Assembly (NCBI RefSeq): GCF_014649655.1
Contig: NZ_BMTL01000002.1
Location: forward strand, 310,001-374,000
Direction: 5' to 3'
DNA from: Streptomyces humidus
GTDB taxonomy: Bacteria; Actinomycetota; Actinomycetes; Streptomycetales; Streptomycetaceae
Length of the DNA stretch: 64,000 nt
The notes beneath the pieces are model-generated. The model made no database searches and had not been told where the DNA came from. It saw nothing but the letters and a program-made list of their open reading frames with translations. The translations under genes and the position numbers were made by a program. Below, one piece after another: positions 9,184 through 17,880 of the stretch. Each line of letters starts with the position of its first letter. Within the stretch, counting starts at the first letter, position 1.

Positions 9184-12100
9184 ATGCAACGGTCGGGACG
9201 GTGGTGGGCGGTCGTGACCGCGGCCGCTCTGGTCATGACGGTGGGCGGCGCGCCGGGGTCGGCGGCGACACCGCCGTCGCAAGGACCGCTCCCCGACCGG
9301 GGCTTCGCCTCGTCCTTCGAGGCGGGTGAACGCGCCCCCGACTGGCTGAGCACCGTCGAGTCCGCACCCGGCGGCGGCAAGCGCGCATCGGGCGTCGACG
9401 GCGGCTACGGCGGCGGGCTTCCGGGCGACGTGACCGACCGGGTCACGGACGTCCGGGCGAGCGCCGAGAACGCGGCCGGCGGCGAGGTGAAGGAGAACCT
9501 CGTCGACGGTGAGGCGAGCACCAAGTGGCTCGCCTTCGCCGCCGACGGATGGGTGGAGTTCGACCTCGACGAGCCTGTGCGGGTAAGCGCTTACGCGCTG
9601 ACTTCCGCGAACGACTTCGCCGAGCGTGACCCCGCCGACTGGACCCTCTCGGGCTCGGCGGACGGCACCACCTGGACGCCGCTCGACAGCCGCTCCGGGG
9701 AAACGTTTACTGAACGGTTCCAGACCCACACCTACGATCTCGCGGCCCCGGCCGGATACCAGCACTTCAGGCTGGACGTCTCCAGGAATCACGGCGCCGG
9801 GATCGTGCAACTCGCAGACGTGCGGTTCGGCACGGGCGGAAACGGCCAGCCCGTCCCGGCGGACATGCTCACCGTCGTGGACCGCGGCCCCAGCGGCTCG
9901 CCGACCGCGAAGGCCGGCGCCGGTTTCACCGGACGCCGGGCGCTGCGTTACGCGGGCCGGCACACGGCCGCCGGCCGGGGGTACTCGTACAACAAGGTCT
10001 TCGACGTGAACGTGGCGGTCGGCCCGCGCACCCGGCTGGCCTACCGGATCTTCCCGGCGATGGCGGAGGGCGACCGGGACTACGCCGCGACCAACGTCTC
10101 CGTGGACCTGGCCTTCACGGACGGGACGTATCTGAGCGGGCTCGGGGCGAGCGACCAGTACGGGTTCCCCCTGTCGCCCCGCGGACAGGGCGCGGCGAAG
10201 GTGCTGTACGTCAACCAGTGGAACGACGTGGTGTCGGGGATCGGTGCGGTAGCGGCCGGGAAGACCGTGGACCGGATCCTGCTCGCCTACGACTCCCCCG
10301 GCGGCCCCGCCCGGTTCCGGGGCTGGGTGGACGACATCGCGCTGCGCACGGCGGCCCCGGAGCCCGAGAAGGCCCACCTCTCGGACTACGCGCTGACCAC
10401 CCGCGGGACCCAGTCCAGCAGCGGTTTCTCGCGCGGAAACACGTTTCCCGCCACGGCGGTGCCCCATGGCTTCAACTTCTGGACGCCGGTGACGAACGCT
10501 TCCTCGCTCGGCTGGCTGTACGACTACGCACGGGCCGGCAACGCGGACAACCTGCCCACGATCCAGGCGTTCAGCGCGAGTCACCAGCCGAGTCCGTGGA
10601 TGGGGGACCGGCAGACGTTCCAGGTGATGCCGTCCGCCGCGGCCGGCGTCCCGGATACCGGACGGACGGCCCGGGCGCTGGCCTTCCGGCACGCGAACGA
10701 GACAGCTCGCCCGTATTACTACGGCGTGCGCTTCGAGAACGGTCTCATGGCCGAGCTGGCGCCGACCGACCACGCGGCTGCCCTGCGCTTCACCTACCCC
10801 GGCCCGGACGCGAGCGTGGTCTTCGACAACGTCACCGACCAGGCCGGGCTCACCCTCGACAGGGACGCCGGTGTCGTCTCCGGTTACTCGGACGTGAAGT
10901 CGGGGCTGTCGACGGGAGCGTCCCGGCTCTTCGTGTACGGCCAGTTCGACGCGCCGGTGACGGAGGGGGCCTCGAGCGGGGCAAGGGGTTACCTGCGTTT
11001 CGACGCGGGCGCCGACCACGCCGTCACCCTGCGTCTGGCGACCTCCCTCATCAGCGTCGACCAGGCTCGCGACAACCTCCGCCGGGAAATTCCGGCGGGC
11101 ACCGGTTTCGAAACGGTCAAAGCACGGGCTCAGCAGCAGTGGGACAGGCTCCTGGGCACGGTGGAGGTCGAGGGAGCGAGCCGGGATCAGCTGACGACGC
11201 TGTACTCCAGCCTGTACCGGCTGTATCTGTATCCCAACTCCGGTTTCGAGAAGGTCGGTGCGAAGTACCGGTACGCCTCGCCCTTCTCGCCGATGCCGGG
11301 ACCCGACACCCCCACGCACACCGGCGCGAAGATCGTGGACGGCAAGGTCTACGTCAACAACGGTTTCTGGGACACCTACCGGACGGCCTGGCCCGCGTAC
11401 GCGCTGCTCACCCCGACGCAGGCCGGCGTGCTGGCCGACGGCTTCGTGCAGCAGTACAAGGACGGCGGCTGGACCTCGCGCTGGTCCTCCCCCGGTTACG
11501 CAGACCTGATGACCGGAACGTCCTCGGACGTGGCCTTCGCGGACGCGTTCGTCAAGGGTGTGCGCTTCGACGCCGCAGCGGCCTACGAGGCGGCGGTGAA
11601 GAACGCGACGGTCGTGCCCCCGGCCCCCGGAGTGGGCCGCAAGGGCATGTCGACCTCTCCCTTCCTCGGCTACACGAGCACGGCCGCCCACGAGGGGCTG
11701 TCGTGGGCGATGGAGGGCTACCTCAACGATTACGGCATCGCCCGGATGGGACAGGCCCTGTACCGGCAGACCCGCGAGAAGCGCTACCGCGAGGAGTCCG
11801 ACTACTTCCTTGACCGCGCCCGGGGTTATGTGCACCTCTTCGACGCCGACGCCGGTTTCTTCCAGGGCAAGGACGACAAGGGCGCCTGGCGTACGGCGTC
11901 CAGCGCCTACGACCCGCGGGTGTGGGGCTACGACTACACCGAGACCAACGGCTGGGGCTACGCCTTCGCCGCGCCGCAGGACAGCCGGGGCCTGGCCGGC
12001 CTGTACGGCGGCCGCAGCGGACTGGCGAAGAAACTCGATGCCTATTTCGCCACTCCGGAAACCGCTTCCCCCGAGTTCGTGGGCTCGTACGGCGGAGTGA

Positions 12101-13023
12101 TCCACGAGATGACCGAGGCCCGCGACGTGCGGATGGGCATGTACGGGCATTCCAACCAGGTCGCCCACCACGCGATCTACATGTACGACGCGGCCGGGCA
12201 GCCGTGGAAGGCGCAGGCGAAGTCGCGCGAGGTGCTCTCCCGGCTCTACACCGGCAGCTCGATCGGACAGGGCTATCACGGTGACGAGGACAACGGCGAG
12301 CAGTCGGCGTGGTATCTGTTCTCCGCGCTCGGCTTCTATCCGCTGGTGATGGGCGCCGGCGAGTACGCGGTCGGCTCCCCTTTGTTCACCAAGGCGACCG
12401 TGCACCTGGAGAACGGCAAGGACCTGGTGGTCAGGGCGCCGAAGAACAGTGCGAGGAACGTCTACGTGCAGGGGTTGAAGGTCGACGGCCGTCCGTGGAC
12501 GTCCACCGCGATTCCCCACGCCGTCCTCGCCAAGGGCGCCGTCCTGGACTTCGACATGGGGGCGCGGCCCTCGACGTGGGGCTCGGGGAAGAACGCGGCT
12601 CCGGTCTCGATCACCAGGGACGACAAGGCCCCGACGCCCCGCACGGACGCCCTGAAGGGCGGGGGCGCGCTGTTCGACGACACGTCGGCAACGCAGGAAG
12701 CGGTGTCGGGAACGGTCTCGCTGCCGGTCGCGGCGCGGACGAAGGCGCTTCAGTACACCCTGACCTGCGCGGATCACGCCCAGGCTCCCGGCAGTTGGGT
12801 GCTACAGGGCTCGATGGACGGGCTCACGTGGACCGACCTGGACCGGCGCTCCGGGGAGGTCTTCCGCTGGGACCGCCAGACACGGGCCTTCACGATCGCC
12901 CGGCCCGGCAGGTACGGGTACTACCGGCTGTTCCTCGTCGGAGGAGGCATTGCTGGAAACACGTCAGGCGGGAAGAGCACGGCGGCCGAAGTGCGTCTGG
13001 CAGAAGTCGAGTTGTTGTCCTGA
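9184..13023 (+). CDS. Secreted GH92 family enzyme with discoidin-like domains
   Basis: Very large secreted protein (about 1279 residues). A signal peptide (RRSG-like basic start, hydrophobic core, APGSAA) is followed by an F5/8 type C/CBM32-like domain (about residues 85-220), a second beta-rich domain, the GH92 N-terminal beta-sandwich and the (alpha/alpha)6 catalytic domain (DTYRTAWPAYALLTP; DEDNGEQSAWYLFSALGFYP), and a C-terminal discoidin-like domain. GH92 enzymes are Ca-dependent exo-alpha-mannosidases. Here the usual catalytic-acid motif HGNEP is HSNQV (Gln992, codon at 12157). A Gln at this place is known in the mannose-1-phospho-6-mannose-acting GH92 of Cellulosimicrobium. ATG at 9184 has GGGAGG 10 bases upstream; the earlier in-frame ATG at 9076 lacks one and would bury the signal peptide. 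Confidence 0.88.
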   Translation: MQRSGRWWAVVTAAALVMTVGGAPGSAATPPSQGPLPDRGFASSFEAGERAPDWLSTVESAPGGGKRASGVDGGYGGGLPGDVTDRVTDVRASAENAAGGEVKENLVDGEASTKWLAFAADGWVEFDLDEPVRVSAYALTSANDFAERDPADWTLSGSADGTTWTPLDSRSGETFTERFQTHTYDLAAPAGYQHFRLDVSRNHGAGIVQLADVRFGTGGNGQPVPADMLTVVDRGPSGSPTAKAGAGFTGRRALRYAGRHTAAGRGYSYNKVFDVNVAVGPRTRLAYRIFPAMAEGDRDYAATNVSVDLAFTDGTYLSGLGASDQYGFPLSPRGQGAAKVLYVNQWNDVVSGIGAVAAGKTVDRILLAYDSPGGPARFRGWVDDIALRTAAPEPEKAHLSDYALTTRGTQSSSGFSRGNTFPATAVPHGFNFWTPVTNASSLGWLYDYARAGNADNLPTIQAFSASHQPSPWMGDRQTFQVMPSAAAGVPDTGRTARALAFRHANETARPYYYGVRFENGLMAELAPTDHAAALRFTYPGPDASVVFDNVTDQAGLTLDRDAGVVSGYSDVKSGLSTGASRLFVYGQFDAPVTEGASSGARGYLRFDAGADHAVTLRLATSLISVDQARDNLRREIPAGTGFETVKARAQQQWDRLLGTVEVEGASRDQLTTLYSSLYRLYLYPNSGFEKVGAKYRYASPFSPMPGPDTPTHTGAKIVDGKVYVNNGFWDTYRTAWPAYALLTPTQAGVLADGFVQQYKDGGWTSRWSSPGYADLMTGTSSDVAFADAFVKGVRFDAAAAYEAAVKNATVVPPAPGVGRKGMSTSPFLGYTSTAAHEGLSWAMEGYLNDYGIARMGQALYRQTREKRYREESDYFLDRARGYVHLFDADAGFFQGKDDKGAWRTASSAYDPRVWGYDYTETNGWGYAFAAPQDSRGLAGLYGGRSGLAKKLDAYFATPETASPEFVGSYGGVIHEMTEARDVRMGMYGHSNQVAHHAIYMYDAAGQPWKAQAKSREVLSRLYTGSSIGQGYHGDEDNGEQSAWYLFSALGFYPLVMGAGEYAVGSPLFTKATVHLENGKDLVVRAPKNSARNVYVQGLKVDGRPWTSTAIPHAVLAKGAVLDFDMGARPSTWGSGKNAAPVSITRDDKAPTPRTDALKGGGALFDDTSATQEAVSGTVSLPVAARTKALQYTLTCADHAQAPGSWVLQGSMDGLTWTDLDRRSGEVFRWDRQTRAFTIARPGRYGYYRLFLVGGGIAGNTSGGKSTAAEVRLAEVELLS

Positions 13024-13128
13024 TCCGGTAACCGACAACGATCGACCGCTGTAACGGGCTCCACCCGTGTTTCAGAATGAGTGGGCCGCGCACCCATCGC
13101 GCGGCCCGCCACGGAGGGGGAAGCGGAA

Positions 13129-13653
13129 ATGAATATCGCCAGAAAGTACACGGGACTGGTCGCAGGAGCGGCGCTGGCGGCGGGGGCTCTCCTCGCCACC
13201 GCGGCTCCGGCCCAGGCCTACAGCCCGAACCCGACGTTCCACGCGTACTACTACGACACCGATGCCTGCCCGTGCAGCGGCGGCGACCTCACAGACCCGT
13301 TCGACAACACGTACTTCGCGCAGGACGCCGGCGGTTACGCCGTGAAGATGGAGCTGACGAACTCCGGTGCGTTCGTCGGCAAGGTGGAGTTCCATCCGAA
13401 CGACGAGAAGCTGTGGGTGTACGACACCGCGAACGACGGTGACACGTACTACGTCAAGGTCAGCTACACGTCCGGCGGCACGACCCGCAACCTGGGCACT
13501 TTCAGCCCGCCCGGGACCGCGGCGGTGCTGGACTACGAGGTGGAGGACTTCGATCTGCCAGAAGGCGCTTACGTCGACATTTCCGTCTACGACGACGCAG
13601 GACTCACCGACCTCATCGGTGCCGCGCGCGGCACCGGAGCAGCCATCGCGTAG
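13129..13653 (+). CDS. Small secreted protein of unknown function
   Basis: 174 residues with a Sec signal peptide (MNIARKYTG, Ala-rich core, cleavage near AQA-Y). The mature domain of about 140 residues is acidic and rich in Tyr, Asp and Thr, with a CPCSGGD motif near its start and predicted beta character. I do not recognise a family. A GGAGGGGGAA ribosome-binding site precedes ATG 13129. It follows the GH92 gene by 105 bases in the same direction; co-transcription is possible. Confidence 0.75.
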   Translation: MNIARKYTGLVAGAALAAGALLATAAPAQAYSPNPTFHAYYYDTDACPCSGGDLTDPFDNTYFAQDAGGYAVKMELTNSGAFVGKVEFHPNDEKLWVYDTANDGDTYYVKVSYTSGGTTRNLGTFSPPGTAAVLDYEVEDFDLPEGAYVDISVYDDAGLTDLIGAARGTGAAIA

Positions 13654-13668
13654 GGCTTCGTCCTGATC

Positions 13669-13695
13669 GGCCGGCACCGGCGAACGGGGCCGGCC
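13669..13695 (+). terminator. Hairpin after the small secreted protein gene
   Basis: An 11-bp GC-rich stem (GGCCGGCACCG with CGGGGCCGGCC, one mismatch) and a 5-base loop lie 16 bases after the stop. There is no T-run, as is common in Streptomyces. Confidence 0.45.
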
Positions 13696-13849
13696 CGTGC
13701 CCGCTCGGCGGAGAGGGGTGCCGGAGCCGTGCCCCGGACCGACGGCGCGTCGGCGAGGCGCGGTACGGCGAGCACGGCCGGGTCCCCGATCACGCGAACC
13801 GGCACGATCCTGACAGGCCCTGCGTCGGCCCATATCACCGGAGGGGACC

Positions 13850-15844
13850 ATGCCGATCACTGTGCCCGTCGTGCCCGAGGGAGTCGACCCCGCGTGGTTG
13901 CCGCCGGACGCGTTTCGCGCCCTGGGCAGCCGGCGGACGCTGATCCTCGGCTCGGAGCCACTCGTGAAGACGGTGCACAGTGAAGTAGCCCATGCCTGCA
14001 CGCAGTTCGGCGGAGAGGTCGTGCGGGGCGCGTCGAGTGCCCCGCACGACCTCGTTCTGCGTCTGGCCGGTGACGAAGGCGGGAGCACCGGCGAGGAGGG
14101 CTTCACCCATGAACGCGGAGCCGGTACGACCACCGTGACGGCGTCCGGCCAACGCGGTCTGCTGTACGGCCTGTTCCACGTCGTACGGCTCGGGGAGGAC
14201 GCCTTCCGCGGCGCGCGCCCCCGTGAGGTGCACCAGCCGGCGACAGCCTTGCGGATGCTGGACCACTGGGACAACGTGGCTGTGCATCCTGTCATGGGCC
14301 AGGTGGAACGGGGCTACGCAGGAGGCTCGCTGTTCTGGCAGGACGGACGGGCCCATGGCGATTCCGAACGTGTCAGGGCGTACGGCAGACTGCTGGCGGC
14401 CTGCGGCGTCAATGCCGTGTCGGTCAACAACGTCAACGTGCACGACGTCGAGGCCCACCTGCTCACCGACCGCATCGGCGAGGTGGCGCAGATCGCCCAG
14501 GCGCTGCGACCGTACGGGATCCGGACGCATCTGTCGGTGACCTTCGCCGCTCCGGTCGTGCTCGGCCGACTGCCCACTGCCGATCCCCTGGACGAGGCCG
14601 TGCGCGAGTGGTGGGCGAAGGCCGTAGCCGCCGTGTACGCGGCGATCCCGGATTTCGGCGGGTTCGTGGTGAAGGCCGACTCGGAGGGCCAGCCGGGCCC
14701 GTTCACCTACGGTCGCACGCACGCCGACGGTGCGAACATGCTTGCCAGTGCTCTCGCCCCGCACGACGGCACGGTCCACTGGCGGGCCTTCGTGTACGAC
14801 CACCGCCAGGACTGGCGAGACCGCGCCACGGACCGCGCACGGGCCGCGTACGACCATTTCGCGCCGCTGGACGGGAAGTTCGCCGACAACGCCGTGCTCC
14901 AGGTGAAGCACGGGCCCATGGACTTCCAGGTCCGCGAACCGGTCTCACCTGTGTTCGGCGCGCTTCCCCGGACCCGGGTGGCGGTGGAGATGCAGGTGAC
15001 CCAGGAGTACACCGGACAGCAAAAGCACGTCTGTTGGCTCGGGCCGATGTGGAGCGAGGTGCTGCGCTTTCGTCCGGAAGGCGAACAGGGTCGTTCTGTG
15101 GGCGAGTTGGCGACCGGTGGATCGGTGGCTGTGTCCAACGCCGGCGACGATCCGTTCTGGACCGGGCATCCTCTGGCCCAGGCGAACCTCTACACCTTCG
15201 GCCGGCTCTCCTGGCGCCCGGACGCCGACCCGCTCCGCATCCTGGACGAGTGGATCGCGCTCACCTTCCCCGCCGTGCCCGAACGGCTGGCGGCAGGTCT
15301 GCGCACGGTGCTGAGGAACTCCTGGCGGACCTACGAGAAGTACACCGCCCCGCTGGGCGTGGGTTTCATGGTGCAGCCCGGCCATCACTACGGCCCTGCT
15401 GTCGACGGCTATGAGTACAGCCCCTGGGGGACGTATCACTTCGCCGACCGGGACGGAATCGGCGTCGACCGGAGCGCGGCGACCGGCACCGGTTACGCAG
15501 GCCAGTACAGCGAGCCATGGTCGGCGCGGTACGAGTCGGCGGCCTCGTGTCCCGACGAGTTGCTGCTGTTCTTCCATCACGTGCCGTACGGGCATGTGCT
15601 GAAAAGCGGGAAAACGGTTGTGCAGCATATCTACGACACGCATTTCGAAGGCGTCGAGGAGGCGGAGGAGGCTCGCCGGGTGTGGGCGGGCCTCGCGGAC
15701 CTGGTGGAGCCGGCCCGGCACGCGCGCGTCGCGGAACGCTTCGAGGAACAGGTACGCGGCGCACGGGAGTGGCGGGATCAGGTGAACAGCTACTTCCTGC
15801 GGAAGTCGGGCGTCCCCGACGAACGAGGACGCACGATCTACTGA
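13850..15844 (+). CDS. aguA: GH67 alpha-glucuronidase
   Basis: Removes (4-O-methyl)-glucuronic acid from the non-reducing end of glucuronoxylo-oligosaccharides. 664 residues without a signal peptide, so probably intracellular, acting after import. The N-terminal hydrolase domain (about 1-125) is followed by the TIM barrel. The acid motif KADSEGQPGP (Glu279) and the segment HGPMDFQVREP, which carries the conserved Asp/Glu base region, are intact, as is the C-terminal helical part (SPWGTYHFADRDGIGVDRS). GGAGGGGACC precedes ATG 13850. Its neighbours (GH39, CE7, GH42 remnant, oligosaccharide importer) fit glucuronoxylan use. It converges on the broken GH42 gene. Confidence 0.92.
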   Translation: MPITVPVVPEGVDPAWLPPDAFRALGSRRTLILGSEPLVKTVHSEVAHACTQFGGEVVRGASSAPHDLVLRLAGDEGGSTGEEGFTHERGAGTTTVTASGQRGLLYGLFHVVRLGEDAFRGARPREVHQPATALRMLDHWDNVAVHPVMGQVERGYAGGSLFWQDGRAHGDSERVRAYGRLLAACGVNAVSVNNVNVHDVEAHLLTDRIGEVAQIAQALRPYGIRTHLSVTFAAPVVLGRLPTADPLDEAVREWWAKAVAAVYAAIPDFGGFVVKADSEGQPGPFTYGRTHADGANMLASALAPHDGTVHWRAFVYDHRQDWRDRATDRARAAYDHFAPLDGKFADNAVLQVKHGPMDFQVREPVSPVFGALPRTRVAVEMQVTQEYTGQQKHVCWLGPMWSEVLRFRPEGEQGRSVGELATGGSVAVSNAGDDPFWTGHPLAQANLYTFGRLSWRPDADPLRILDEWIALTFPAVPERLAAGLRTVLRNSWRTYEKYTAPLGVGFMVQPGHHYGPAVDGYEYSPWGTYHFADRDGIGVDRSAATGTGYAGQYSEPWSARYESAASCPDELLLFFHHVPYGHVLKSGKTVVQHIYDTHFEGVEEAEEARRVWAGLADLVEPARHARVAERFEEQVRGAREWRDQVNSYFLRKSGVPDERGRTIY

Positions 15845-16905
15845 AGCGCGAGGACGGCCACGCCGAGCGGGTCCAGGACCAGGACGTCACCCTGCCCCAG
15901 CCGTTCACCCCGTGAGCAGGTCCGCCGGGGCACGGGCCGACACATGGGCCGACGTCGAGCCGTGGTCGAGCGGGAAGAGCGGGCGGGCCCCGTCGGGGGC
16001 GACGCGGGTGACTGTCTCCACGGCGCGGTGGTCGGCGCAGGGACCGATCAGCGCGTGACCTGCCAGGACGCGCCGGACGACGATGCCCACCTGTGGTGAT
16101 CGATCGGACGGTGGATGCCGATGAGACTGGTGGTGACGGGCGTGTCCGGGTCATGGACGCGGATGGCGTCCTTTTCGGCCGTGAAGCAGTCGAGCAGGGC
16201 GTCCGTCATGAAGCGCTGATATTGGAGGGTGATGCCCTGGAAAGCGGTGTGGTCAGGGCTGCGCCAGTGCTCGGTCGGCGCGCTCGGCGGCTCGACCTCG
16301 TCCCAGTCGCTGAATCGGTGCGACGTCGTGCACCATGCGTCGTTGAGAGCGTCGAGAGTTCCGTACCGCTCTCGCAACCAGTTGCGAAAGGCCTCGGCAC
16401 ACAATACGCAGTAGCAGGTACCGCCGTACTCGTTGTTGATGTGCCAGGCGAGCAACGCGGGGTGCCGGGCGTAGCGTTCGGCGAGCCGGCCGGCCAGCGC
16501 CGTGGACAGTCGACGGTACGCGCGCGAAGTGGGGCAGAAGTTGTGCCGTTGCCCGTACCCGTGACGGCGGCCCTCGATGTCGGTGCGGTGGACCTCTGGG
16601 TACTTCTTCGCGAGCCAGGGTGGGACCGCGGCGGTCGCGGTGGCCAGACACACGTGCCGTCCCTCGGCGACGGCGCGGTCGAGTACGCCGTCGAGCATCG
16701 TGAAGTCGTATACCTCCTCGGCGGGTTGCGTCACCGACCAATCGAGGACGCCGACGGTGAGCATGTCGCCGCCGGCCTGCCCGAACAGAAGACGGTCGTC
16801 CTCATGGACGTCACGCGGCCACTGTGCGGGGTACTGATCGGCGCCGTGCGGGATCTCGGCTGTGCGCGGAACGCGGCCCTCGTTTCCTGGTTCGTGCTCG
16901 GTCAT
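15839..16905 (-). pseudogene. GH42 beta-galactosidase pseudogene (internal deletion plus frameshift)
   Basis: The first roughly 270 residues are a good GH42 start: YPAQWPRD, PPWLAKKYPEV and the acid/base region HINNEYGG (Glu159). The frame runs on to about 16090, then homology breaks just after HRPIDHHRWA. Another frame (about 16090-15905) continues with GH42 C-terminal text (ETVTRVAPDGARPLFPLDHG, then LLTG). A third frame (about 15905-15839) gives the expected C-terminal end GDVLVLDPLGVAVL and a TAG stop. Full GH42 proteins have about 670 residues, so roughly half of the gene, including the nucleophile, is missing. The ATG overlaps the DUF624 stop (ATGA) and has a GGAGGG site, so it was once the last gene of the operon. 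Confidence 0.82.
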
Positions 16906-17585
16906 GCGGTGAAGCCCTCCTGAGTCTCGACGATCACCGGGTGGCTCGACCGCAGCAGGGAGAGCAGCAGCGGCGCGGCCAGCAGAGCGGTCAGCGCCTC
17001 CGTGAGCAGGACGGTCAGACCGGCGGCCAGCACCAGCAACGATGCCGCGGCAAGGGTGACGCGCCACTGCCGGAGCAGGAAGTACGCGGCAAGACGGGCG
17101 GTGTCCCGGGCACGGAACGTGAACAGCGATGTGAGGACGAGCGCGTGTGCGCCCCAGAGCAGGGAGGCCACGCCGATGGCCCCGACCGACACCGCCCACC
17201 AGGCGGGCAGGCCCGTGGCAGCGAAGTGGGTGAGGGTGAAGACGATCACGGTCAGCCAGGCCGACAGAGGCAACCAGAGTTTCGACGCGGGGAATGCGTT
17301 CAGGCGCAGGCCCCGCATGAACGCCCGGGCCGGGTGCAGGTCCGTGAGGTCACGGCTGCGGTGGTGCAGGACGTACAGCGCGGCGGAGGCGGCCGGGCCG
17401 AGCGGGGAGAGGCAGACGGCGGCGAGGGGCAGGTTGGCGGGATCGGGACCCAGGGCGAGCAGGCCGGCCGATCCTGGGGCGGCCGTCGCGAGGAAAAGGG
17501 CCTCGACCGTGAGAAGCGTGTGCAGCAGGGCGGCGGCCCGGGAGAGCGGCCCTGTGCCGAACCCCGCGGTGTTCACGTGGCTCAT
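16902..17585 (-). CDS. DUF624 (YesL family) membrane protein
   Basis: 227 residues, mostly hydrophobic, with about five membrane segments (for example LWLPLSAWLTVIVFTLTHFA and TLAAASLLVLAAGLTVLL). YesL/DUF624 proteins regularly accompany LplABC-type oligosaccharide importers and glycosidases; their exact role is unknown. It overlaps the GH42 remnant by 4 bases. A 295-base gap separates it from the upstream GH39 gene. Confidence 0.78.
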   Translation of the reverse strand: MSHVNTAGFGTGPLSRAAALLHTLLTVEALFLATAAPGSAGLLALGPDPANLPLAAVCLSPLGPAASAALYVLHHRSRDLTDLHPARAFMRGLRLNAFPASKLWLPLSAWLTVIVFTLTHFAATGLPAWWAVSVGAIGVASLLWGAHALVLTSLFTFRARDTARLAAYFLLRQWRVTLAAASLLVLAAGLTVLLTEALTALLAAPLLLSLLRSSHPVIVETQEGFTA

Positions 17586-17880
17586 GAGGCCCCCTGACGG
17601 ATGCTCGGCGGCGGAAGCGGATCGGACAGAGAGAGGGGGAGCGGGACGGAGAGGCTCGAGGAGAGAAACGGTATGGAGTGGCGGGGCGGGAGTGGGGCGG
17701 GACAGGGGTTGACTGCGTCGGGGTGCAACAGGTGGGGAAACCGATTTCGAAGTCGTTCAGGGCAGGGTCGGACCTGATGTCCCACTGCGCGATGTCGTCG
17801 TGGGCGAGGAGGCTGTCGAGGGCGGTGAGCAGCGGTGGGTGGAACCCGAGTCGAAAGCGGTCTCGAAGCGTTTGCCCTGC

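Noticed and set aside
9583..9594. GTAAGCGCTTAC palindrome as a LacI-type operator
   Set aside because: It lies inside the GH92 coding sequence, about 400 bases into the gene, with nothing to regulate from there.
9178..12777. A 1199-codon frame antisense to the GH92 gene
   Set aside because: High-GC antisense shadow; the plus frame has clear GH92 motifs and a signal peptide.
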